Source: Gari tellinella
Lineage: Eukaryota; Mollusca; Bivalvia; Cardiida; Psammobiidae
Reading direction: 5' to 3'
Length of the DNA: 64,000 bases
NCBI GenBank assembly: GCA_922989275.2
Contig: OV277863.1
Location: forward strand, 16,830,001-16,894,000
A program made the translations under genes and the position numbers. Shown piece after piece: positions 20,112 to 32,100 of this stretch; within the stretch, counting starts at the first letter, position 1; the number at the start of each line of letters is the position of its first letter. The notes below the pieces were generated by a model that did not search any database, was not told the DNA's origin, and saw only the letters and a program-made list of their open reading frames with translations.

Positions 20112-23100
20112 GTAAGATTAACGTGTGGTAAATTTAAAAGAAAAGCTTTCAGACCGACATATGTTCGGCCCTTTGACTCTTATTGCAGGCTGTACTTTTC
20201 CAAAACGATTTGCGTTAGGGACAAACATTTTTGTATCATAGAAATAATTATTTCAATACCAACTATTACATTGTTCCTCTTTATTCCTAACAATTATTTC
20301 AGCGAGTATTTCTAGTATTAAAATCCCTATTAGTTGACATCCCTAGACAGGCCTTTTTCTGGTGCATCTGATAATGGGTCCATTAAACAGAGACCCATTC
20401 CCAATGAGAAATTGTAAAAAAAAATTCCCAATTTGTAAAAAAAATCCCAATTTGGTTTACAATGTTCTAATATTAGTCAAAATCACATCAAAAATAATAA
20501 AACAAATCAGGAAAGAGTTCAACGCGCTGGTGCAAGATTTATCACCAAAGACTACTGCTCCAGACACCAGGGTTGTGTGACGGACATGCTACAGCGCCTA
20601 GAGCTACCCTCTCTACAAGAAAGACGCCAGCAGCAAAGATTGACACTTCTATACAAGGTGGTGGAAGGGCAGGTACCAGCAATTAAAGCAAGTGGTTATA
20701 CTGAAAGACAGAGACAAAAATGAGCAATCAGGGCTAGATCATATACAGACTGTTCTATCTGATATTGTGGACAACTACGTGAATAACAACTCTAAGTGCC
20801 TCAAACCAATCCGTGCAAAAAGTGACCAATATAGATTCTCTTTCTTTGCCAGATCTATACATGTACTAGACTGTAACAAACTCGATGAAAGTATAGTGAA
20901 CTTATACGGGTCATTCTCTGGCAACAGTATTAACCAAACACGCCGTGTCCTCATTTTTCAACACAATCTCTTTCGAATGTTTAGTTTGACCATTCAGTGT
21001 ATTTATCTTTTATCTTAATATTTCAAATTATTTGCAAACAGTATGATATGATATGTCCTGGAATATGGCCTTGACATTGACCTATGTGCCCAATTTTGTC
21101 TTCACCGTCACAGATTTGAATTATCTAAAATCTTTTTATTTTTTCATTTTTAGTAAGAAATTGTTTTGCTTATACTGTAGCAGATATTGACTCTTTGATA
21201 ATAAAAAAAAGAGAAAGCCTTTTACGGTAATAGAAATACTAGTTTTGCTAAGTGATGTTTAATAAATGAGTTTAAAACAATTATGGTGGTGTTTTTCTTC
21301 TAGTTATTACTTCAAATGTGCATACTCACTGTTTTTCTTTCTGTTATAGAATCAAGACAATGTGCACATCACCTAGTTATTTTTTCCAAATTATAATGCA
21401 ACAATTTCCATGAAAATTTATAAATTATTGTCGCGTAATGGTAGAGACACCATGTAACGGTAGAGAATTGCATGTGACGGTGAAGACCAAAAACAACATC
21501 TGTATTGGACTTTAAGCCTTTAACAATGACAAAAACATCTCAAAACAAAAGTTTAATAAATATATCAGTTTATATTTGTAAACAATTGGTTCAGGTGTAG
21601 CACATAACAACTGTTTGTCTCTACCGTCACGATACGGTAGATACTTTGTCTTTATCGTCACATGATGGTAGAGACTGTTACGGTGGAGACAAATCAATGA
21701 AAATATGTGGATTTATTGCTCTGTGACCTTCAACATAAGTGAAACATGGTCTGATCGCAATACAAACATCTGTCTCACGAGCAAGTGCTACTCGTTTGTT
21801 CAGCATACATTTAATAGTTTGCTTATCAACCGTTCGGTAAAGAACAGAAAAAGGTACGATTTGTGCAAAAAAGACTCATCGCTATATTTCCTGCCACCAT
21901 CGGGACACCATAATATAAACATGACGTAAGATCTAAATCGATGTGACGTCATACAATTACGTTGTCTCGGCCCAAAATTTCGTGTAGACTTTGTCTCTGC
22001 GCTATTTCACTACAGTGACGGAAGAGACAATTTTTACATGGGACAATTCATGTCAAAGTTTGGAGTTCTAAAAATCTGATATGAAGGAAACATACAGCTA
22101 TATCAATGGACAGGACTAATTTTGTGTGACTTGCCTGATTATAGTTCCAGAAAAATTAATTTCTATTATATTCGACAAATTGAACATTTAAGAATTAAAA
22201 CAGTGACACTAGAATGGGACGAATTATGTCGCAATCGTGACGGTAATTTTGAGGTGTTTTTGAATTGCTTTTGAATGTATGTTAACGTTTGTTAATATGC
22301 AATAAAACCATTCCAAATACAATCATACTATTCCTTTGTCTTTCAAAGAGTATTATAGAGTTGCTATCCTTAATTTCTGTTCCACTAATTTGGTGTTTAA
22401 ACTCTCTACCGTCACGATTTTGTATCACCGTGACGGTAATAATAAGCAAGGGAAAAATTTGTTTTGATTTAAAATGACGTTAGTAGGCATGTGTTTTAGA
22501 TTATATTATGATTCCATTATAATACAATTTATCGCTAATATTAGACTTTGTTCACATTTACTTGTTTTGGACAAAATAGGCAACTGGGACAATAATATAA
22601 CATGTTTACAGAGAATGGCCCATACGGTTAAAAGAATTAAGTATGAGATTCCACCTCATTTTCATTTCCACCCGGAATTTAAAGGGCATTCCACCTGTAA
22701 ATAATGGTCAGTTTGGAGTGGAATTTAGGTTTCCACCTCTGTTCCACCCAGAAACAACTAAGATTCCCCCTGGTTTACGTCTGGTTTCTAGGTGGATTCC
22801 ACCTCATTTTTTCGTACGGGCCGGACTCTGTAAACAATTTTCGACTGAACATCCGTAACAGGACTTTAGACTAATCACGCTCTCTCACCTGTCTCATTAA
22901 AGCCAGAAGTGGTTCCTGAGACGTATTCATTCAGATTCAGACTAGCATATGATTCTTTTTCTGATAATTTAGCATAAATCAGTGAAATCAATTCCAAAAA
23001 TTATTCCCAAATTATTTGATTTTTTGCGCAAAAAATCCCAAATCAGACATTGCATATTTCCGAAAATGGCCAGAAAAAAGGCATAAAAAGGGTAAATACA

Positions 23101-26100
23101 TATGAAGGAAAGAGAGTAAGTGTATAGTCAAGTATGTCTCAAAAGAGTCTGAGGTAGAGTAAGGTGGTTTAAAATAGGGTTTTAGTGTGAATTTAAGTAT
23201 GATTACATTTACATGTATATATAGTATTTTTATCTATGTATTTGTAGCCAGGTTGACTTATTATTTTGTTTGATTCCTTAGTCTTATTTACAGTAACCAC
23301 TACTGCAAATTGATTCTGAATTATGTATGTAGCTCTAAACAATGGATAATTGGACTTAATCTTGTTTCTAGTTTTAGCTTTACCACAAATGATGGAATGT
23401 TGAGATGTGTGGCTGTTGACAGTGAACCAAAGGTTTTGAAGAAGATAGTTAAAGGTTTGCCTTTCAGGTATGACTCGTACAATGAAGAAGATGTTCTGCT
23501 CTCCCGTATAAGCACAAATGAAATGCAAAGCACTAAAATTTAGAAAATTACATGTTTTAAACAAATGATTTTAACTATATATTCATTTTAATCCGAGTGG
23601 CAAACAGTTTTGAACCTGATCAGATGCTGGATTACTTTTGCAATTGACATAAGGATTGAGAAATATATTTGGTTTAGATTGGTTTCCAGATAAGAGATGT
23701 TTTGCAACCATTTAAGATAATTTCAATGGTCACTAGTTAAATGTGTTGGCTGTTGCTTAACCCTTTCCCCTATAGAAGCGACTTTTAGCGCATTCATTTT
23801 ATTCATCTGCCAAAGAAAATAGTTCCATTTTATACTGTCATGAATATGTAATATAAGAAAAATTTTCTACATACTAGCAGATATTAAGGGTGTATCCAAC
23901 TCAAAAGCGATTTTTCAAAGTATCAAACTTTTTTTCTATCATTGTTTTTTTGGAAGAGCTGTTTATGAGGGATGAAAAAATGGAAAAAAATATATATGGT
24001 GGTGTCCTTTTTTTTTAGCTACAGCGATTTGAAAAAGGTATGTCAAATTTGAACTTTTTTTCTTCAAATTTTACCCTTTCAGAGTACAAGCTTCAGTAAA
24101 ATATATTTCAAAACAAAACAAACATGGTAATTTGGGTTTTCATTATTTATTTCATGTCTTTGGTGGTATTTTCACACATAGAAACCAAATTTAGACAAAA
24201 CAGGCACCAGGTTTGAACAATATGGATCCTTGAATATCAAAAATATGCCTCTTATAGGGCATGATTTTGTTAGATTTTTAAATTCATGAAAAAAAAGTAA
24301 AAAAGTTTGAAAATGAAATAGTTCTAGTATTAAACTTTTTCTTATATTCTACCAGACCAAATTTCCCCTCGCATACTTAAGGAATTAAGTTCAACCATTT
24401 CTCCGTATCTGACCACTATCTTCAACTCATCTTTACACACAGGCATTGTTCCAGAGGATTGGAGGACTGCAGTGATTGCTCCTGTGTACAAGAAAGGCCC
24501 AAAGTGTAAACCAAGCAATTACAGGTCCATATCACTCACTTGCATTGCCTCCAAGCTAATGGAACATGTCCTTGTGTCTAATATTATGAGATTTCTTGAC
24601 ACTGAAAACCTCTTAACACCCTTTCAGCATGGATTCAGATCCAAGCACAGTTGTGAAACCCAGCTCCTTTCATTCACCCAGGACATTTTTGACAACCTAC
24701 ATTCCGGAAAACAAACAGACCTAATAGTGATGGATTTTAGTAAAGCCTTCGACAAAGTAGACCACAACTTGCTTATTTTCAAACTATCTCAACTCGGAAT
24801 TAACATCGAAGTAGTTTCATGGGTCAGATCCTTCCTTGAAAACCGAACACAGACAGTAGTAGTAGAGGACTCCCAATCTGACCCTGCCCCTGTCTTATCG
24901 GGAGTACCCCAAGGATCTGTCCTAGGACCTTGCCTCTTCCTGACTTATATTAACGACCTGCCACAATCAGTTAAAAGTAAAGTTCGCCTTTTTGCAGACG
25001 ATACCATCATGTACCTCACTATAAATACTGAATCTGACTCACAAGGCCTACAAGAAGATTTAAACAGCCTTGAAATTTGGGAAAGGAAATGGTCAATGGA
25101 GTTTAACCCAGATAAATGCAAATCATAAGAATCTCGAAAAAGAAGAACATTAGAAAATTTCCTTACATGCTCCATCACAAAGAATTAAAAGAAACTGAAA
25201 ACGCAAAATATTTAGGGGTAACAATTAGTAAAGATTTTTCCTGGAATAAACACATTGAAAACATTTCATCTAAAGCAAATAACACACTCAGATTTATTAA
25301 AAGAAACATCAAAACTAACAATCATAAAATCAAACAAACTGCTTATAAGACTTACGTACTACCACAACTGGAGTACTGTAGCACAGTATGGCACCCATGG
25401 CAAGCCTCATTGACCTACGAACTTGAAAGAGTGCAGAGAGCAGCTGCTAGATACGTTCTAAATGATTATTCGTACTACAGTAGTGTAACTAGCATGCTGA
25501 ATACCTTAAATTGGCCAACATTGGAAGAAAGAAGAAATAAAGCCTCCATTATTATGCTCTATAAAATCTCTCAGAACCTTGTAGTAGTAGATCACAGCCA
25601 TCTCCACATATCAAGAAAACTTAACTTCATAACACCATTTTCTAGAACACAATATCATGCAAACTCCTTTTTTCCTCGTAGTATCAGACTTTGGAACCAG
25701 CTCCCGTATAACATCAAGGCCAGTGACAGCCTCTCAGGCTTCACTGCTAGCCTCTGCTCTTTCAAACCCTAATCACTTAACCTGTTTTTAACTGTTTTTA
25801 AATTGTAAATTAAATTGTCTGTTTACTGCACTGTTTTACACTGTTTGTGACTACTTGGAAATAGCAGTCGCTTTTATTTTAACACTGTCCCCGACCTCCC
25901 TGTCATTATCAGCAATTGATAGTAGGGAGTAACCCCGTAGATGTAGATGAAAGCCCATGCTAAGGTAGTTCAAAATATGAAAAGAAATTGAAAGGTCAGT
26001 GTTGAAAATTTTGAGTTATTAAAGTAAAAAGAGTTATCTCCCCTTACAAAATTTACAAAAAAGTACCATATCGATGATATTTAGAGCTTTATAAATTTCA

Positions 26101-29100
26101 CATTTGGTGCCTTTTTTTTCTTAAATTAGTTTTTGTATGAAGAAATACCACCATAGATAGGAAATGAATAACACAAACCCAAATTATCATATTTGTTTTC
26201 ATTTAAAATGGATTTTATTGAAGCGGGCTGTTTGAAAAGGACAAAATAAGAGGAAGTGGGTGGGGTAAATTTTACATGGCCATAGAGCCAACTGTTGTTC
26301 ACCAAAATGTACACTTTTTCTATTTTTTCATTCATCTTAAATAGCTCTTCAATACAAAACCATCATAGAGTGTTTTCATATACTTTGAAAATTTCCCAAA
26401 TTCATGACATTGATATAGAGGATAACTGTTTTTTTCAGTGTAAGATCGAAATTTAATCCATTGAGTGAACATCAGACGTTATATTTTCACGAGTGGCGAA
26501 GCCACGAGTGAAAATATAACAGTCTGATGTTCACGAAATGGATTAAAATCGATCTTACACTGAAACAAGAAATATCTTTAAAAAAGATATTCGGCGGAAT
26601 GAGTGGTTGAACTAAGGCTATTTAGATGGGTGTGCAAAATTGAATGAAATTGAGGTTTTCAAAGAATATTGTAATATCTTGGATTGAAAAGCAACAAATA
26701 AACTGAGTATACAATTGAAACAGTAACTTTTATCTAAAGTGCAAAACTATCATGTACAGAAATGCAAAACAAAACAATAATTTAACTCATTATCCTAGCT
26801 ACTGGTAGGAGATCCTCACATTAATCTATTCATTCATAGAGTTTCTTGAAACAAACTATAGCATACACAAATGTACAGATTCAACCGTCTGCTGTACTTC
26901 ACTCTTGTAAATAATGATGAAACCACATGATTGTGTTTAACTCACTTGAGGCCATTTATATATAATATTGCTTTTAATGTATGGTAAATGTGTACAAATA
27001 GTTAACAATTAAAACAAATTTGGTAAAACACCTAGCTTCCTCTGTATATCTATAAAAAGATTTAAGATAGAATCATAATTGCATCAGCCCAGTGTAGTAA
27101 ATTTTACACCCACAGTCAGAAAACTAGACCAGCCTACAGGGCTCCAGATAAGAGGGAGTAAACTAAACAAATCACATTTAATCACTCCTTTCAGCACCAA
27201 ACCCTATGGTGTTACCACTCATTTTGATTGTCTCGAAGAGACAATTCAAATGTATAGTGACACCACAGGGTTTAATGCACAAATAAAGATTTTAAGTTTT
27301 GAAATAATTCCCTTATCTGGAGCCCTGGCTACTATCCAATCAGACTATTCAGAATCAACAGGTGCTCTCAATTCTAAATTTCTGATCAAACATAATTGGT
27401 TGAAATGTGTGGCCAAATAGAAAGTGTGACTAAATAGAAACCAGACAGCTCCGCCGAAAAACACAGTTATTCTATTTATTTATGCTTTTAAGCCACTTTT
27501 TAAACGAAATTGTTTAAAAATTGAAAGCGAACGTACATTATTTATCCCGTGTTGAGCCCCACGTTTTATGTCGAACACATGCGCGTGACAGTTGGCGGTA
27601 TAATGCCGTCACTTATTTGTTGATCTGAGGTCATCCGAATGACTTCGTTGCTCCCGAATTTGGAGTCGTGCTCTTCGGGTGAGTAGTTCGCGACAAATCG
27701 GACTGCCGGAATGTAACGATAAGACACGATTGACTACGATTCTTGGGGAGCCCTACGGGGAAATTTCATAATAAAAGCGATTGGTGATAATCCACTGCAG
27801 TGGATTACCAAGTGATCATCCACTGCTATTTCGGAGTAATCCACCGAAAAGCATAAATAAAATCCCTTAACTTAAAGTAGGCTGAAAGTAAAGCAGAATG
27901 TGCCCTAGGGCACATTCTGCTTTACTTTCAGCCAGCTTTAATAGGTCACATATCTTAAATAATAGAAACAGGCTATGGGTTAAAGGGTAAATGCAGGACA
28001 ACAGCAATGCAGAGTTATGTTGCAGTGCTTTTGTTTTTAAAGGTGTTCTTTCATCCCACTCACTTTGCACAAGGTCCATGTGTAAAAAGGGTAATTTAGC
28101 TAATTTTGAGGTTAGCCGAATTTGAATATCTTGCAAGCCAGAAGTTAAGCACATGTATATTGATAAATCATTGGGATGTGACATACTTATTCAAATTTAA
28201 CCTGTAACTGCAGTCCATAGGTACACATTTTTACGCATTCTCATTGCTCTACTAAAAAGAGATAGTTCCAATTTAATTATATATTCGTTAATATGTATCA
28301 TATAAAGAACTAGTTTCTATATCTTAGCAGATGATAGCTTAAAGCAGGCTGAAAATAAAGCAGCATGTGCATTTGGAGCATTCTGCTTTACTTTTAATTT
28401 GCTTTCAGTGGTAACTTGTCTTCAAAACTAGAAACAGGCTATGGGTTAATACAAAAAGAAACCAGATATGATAATTATAAAGTCACTATTGCATATCTAG
28501 AAGCTAAAAATAGATTGTTTCAATGAAAACTTAAAAAATCTTCTTGTCTGAAACCACAGTACCCTTAGCTTAGATATTTGGCACAAAGTATCATTTACAG
28601 GTCCTCTTTCAAGATTGTTCATTTTATCCCTGGTGTAAAAAATGAGCCCACCCCAGGGGTCACGATTTTACATAGAGTTATATAGTGAACTCTTAAACAT
28701 CTTCTTCTCACTAATATGGCCAGAGCTTTGATATCACTTCTAGGGGTACTTTACAAGTATTGCTGAAATAGATTCGGTCTGTTGCATAATATATAATTAT
28801 TATCTAAGTCTCAGGAGCTAAAAAATAGATTGTTTCAATGAAAACTTAAAAAAAATTTATGTTGACTTGTTTAAAACTACAGAGCATAACTCCTCAACTC
28901 CTCTATCAAGTTAATGAACAAATTATTCCTCTTTGGTGAAAAATGACCCAGCACAGGGTGTTTTCCAGGCCCACATGGGCCTCTTGTTGTCCTAATATAT
29001 TTGATACTCTTACAGAAAGTTAAAAACTACTAACACATTTTTTAAAGAATGAATTTACAAAACAAAGTCTTTTGTTTGTTGATAATGCTAAATATTTGTT

Positions 29101-32100
29101 TTATTTCCAGAGACAAGTCAGTCATAACTGGTAAAAGAGGAAGGGGAACTAACTGGGCAATGGGTGAGAATATTTTATTCAGCATTCAATAACATTCAAT
29201 CTTTAACCCTTTATCCCATAGCCTGTTCCTAGTTTTGAAGAGACATGGCCACTTAAAGCAGGTTGAAAGTAAAGCAGAATGTGCCTGAAGGCACATTCTG
29301 TTTTACTTTCAGCCTGCTTTATGCTACCATCGGCTAGCATATAGAAAACATTTCTTATGCTACATTGTACATATTCATGACTGTATAATGTGGAACTATT
29401 TTCTTCAGTGGAATAATAAATTAAAGGCACATAAAGGCGTATTTATGGGGTAATGGGTTAAATGCGTGGTATAAATTGTTTTTTCTGCATCAATAGTCAG
29501 ATGCTTCTTCTCTAAAAAAAGATTTTTCTGAATTACTTTTCAAATCAGGGTCAAAGACTAGTGTCAAAAGGTTTGGATCCTATCATCCTAATGAGACACC
29601 TTGTTACACAACATCTCCTCAGGATCCAATCTGAGTCTGATTTTTATGTTAAAATTTACCATAAACAAATTTCTTGTAAAATGAAAAGAACAATAGGGAG
29701 ATTAAATGTTATTTGTCATTTTGTGAATGATTAGTAAAAATCACTCTGATAGTCTAGGAGCAGTTGGCTGCACACCATTTTTAGCTCGACTATTCGAAGA
29801 ATATGGAGGGCTATTACAGTCGCCCTGGCGTCGTCGTCGGCGTCGCCGTTGCACTGGTTAAGGTTTTTTGTGCAACCTACAAATAAGCTTATATTTCTAC
29901 AACCAATACTTGTATTGCATTATAACTTCACCACAGCCTCCCCGCTACTGCAGCAAATCATGGCTGGTAACTCTGGTTTGGATTTTGTGTGAGTTATGGC
30001 CCTTGATGGACTTAGAAATTTTGGTTAAGGTTTTTTGTGCAACCTAGAAATAAGCTTATATCTCTGCAGCTGCTGCTTGTATGGGATTATAACTTCACCA
30101 CAACCTTGCCACTAGTGCAGTCAATCAAGGCAGGTAACTCTAGTTTGCATTTAGTGTGAGTTATGGCCCTTGATGGACTTTGAAATTTTGGTTAAGGTTT
30201 TTTGTGCAACCTAGAAATAAGCTTATATCTCTGCAACTGCTGCTTGTATGGGATTATAACTTCACCACAACATTGCCACTAGTGAAGTCAATCAAGGCCC
30301 TTGATGGACTTTGAAATTTTGGTTAAGGGTTTTTTGTAAACGAAAAATACCTGGAATAGTCGAGCATGCCATCTTGCGATGGCTCTGGTTGCCTGTATAT
30401 TCTATGTACGAAAAAAACCCTCAAAGTGACATAACTTCTGTAAAATTCATCCTATGAAAACAGAAGTTATTGTCCTAAAGTCAATTTTTAGTAACAGAAT
30501 ATGTGACCTACTGACCTCAAATGCAATCCCAAGCATCCCTTTGACATAGCAAGGTGTGCACTTCATATGGAGATGATCAGCACAAGAAAACAAAAGTTAA
30601 AATACTAGGAGATCACATACTCTTCGACCTACTGACCTCAAATTAAATCCCAAGCATCTCCTCCTAATAAGCAACCAGTACATAAAAAATGGCAGGATCA
30701 GCTCATTAGAACAGAAGTTACTATACAGAAACCAAAGCAGAGCTAAAAAACCTACTTTTAGTAACACATCATGTGACCTTTGACCTACTGACCTCAAATG
30801 CAATCACAAGCACAGCTCCTGATAAGCAACAAATACACCTAATATGGAAATGATCACCCCATTAAAACCAGCGGTAGTAGTCCAGTGGTAATGCACTCGT
30901 CTACGGTACCAGGGGCCATGAGTTGGATCCCCCATTGGACCAGTGGCCTGACTAGGGGATTTTTCTGAATCACCGATGATGTACAGGAATGTTCTTGAGC
31001 AAGATATGCACCGCTAATTGCTCTTCTCCATGCATCCAGTGGTTAAAATAGGTACCTGTGTGAAGGGTCGAGCCGGTACTGCGGCTGCCTACATGCCATA
31101 TGTTAGCAGTGCTCAATATTGTAGGCAGGATGGCTCAGTGATCAGGGGAGTGAATGTACAGTCGGCTGAGCGGTCCATCAGACTGAAAGTAAACTATAAC
31201 TTGATACTTTAAAACAAAAGTTAATGTCTGGAAACCAAAGCGTGACAGACAGACTGAAAGCACCAAAACAGTATGTCTTCCGGCTAAAGTGGGGGAGACA
31301 TAAATTTCATGATTGTTTACATAGACTTAAACTCATAGCCAATTGCTAGTTTTGAAGACAGGTGACAACTTAAAGCAGGTCTGGTTGAAAGTAATGAAGA
31401 ATGTGCTTTAGCCCATTACCTCATAGCCTGTTTCTAGATTTGAAGACAGGTGACCACTTTTGAAAGTAAAGCAGCATTCTCCTTATGTCCCATTCTTTTT
31501 TACTTTCATCTGCTAGGATATAGAAAATATTTATTGTCATACATTTTCATGATTGTATAAAGCGGAACAATTGTTTTCATTAGAGGCATTAAAGGTGTAT
31601 TTATGGGGGCAAAAGGTTAAGGTGCACTGCATTCGGCTTTATTTTCAACCTGTTTTAAGCTACCATCTACTAGGATATGGAATATTTTTCTTAAGGCCCA
31701 TATTCATGACTGTACAAAGTGGAACTATTGTCTTCAGTGGAGGAATGATTTAAAGGCGTATCTATGGGATAATGGGTTGCAATATAGAAGTACATGTACA
31801 TGTATTATGGCTTGCTTGTTTCTACTGACATTGCATTATTATGTACATGTATATTTATTGTAGGTTATTATGGTTTAACAAGCCGAGGGGATGACACATT
31901 GCTAGAGGATGCTTTGGAAGCCTTAAGGGCAGAGGTAGAGAGGTATGTTCACACCCTTCTCATGCTGAATAGCCATGTATAAAACTCTGCCAACTAGGAA
32001 AATCTTATCATCTGAACTATTACATTGGCTGATAAAGTAATGGAAATTTTCTCCAGACAAGAGTGCAGACTTGTTTTAGACATATCCTATAAAAAGATGG

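Larger units (their letters stand above)
18578..20571 (+). repeat. Tandem duplication, unit 2 (about 1.99 kb)
   Basis: Second copy of 16957-18577, longer because it holds an extra transposon at 19172-19533. It ends at 20571 within a LINE remnant that continues downstream, so this copy keeps the original right-hand context, while unit 1 keeps the original left-hand context. Confidence 0.92.

Noticed and set aside
23193..23564. 123-residue minus-strand frame over tubulin exon 2
   Set aside because: It is the antisense shadow of a real exon and adjoining intron.
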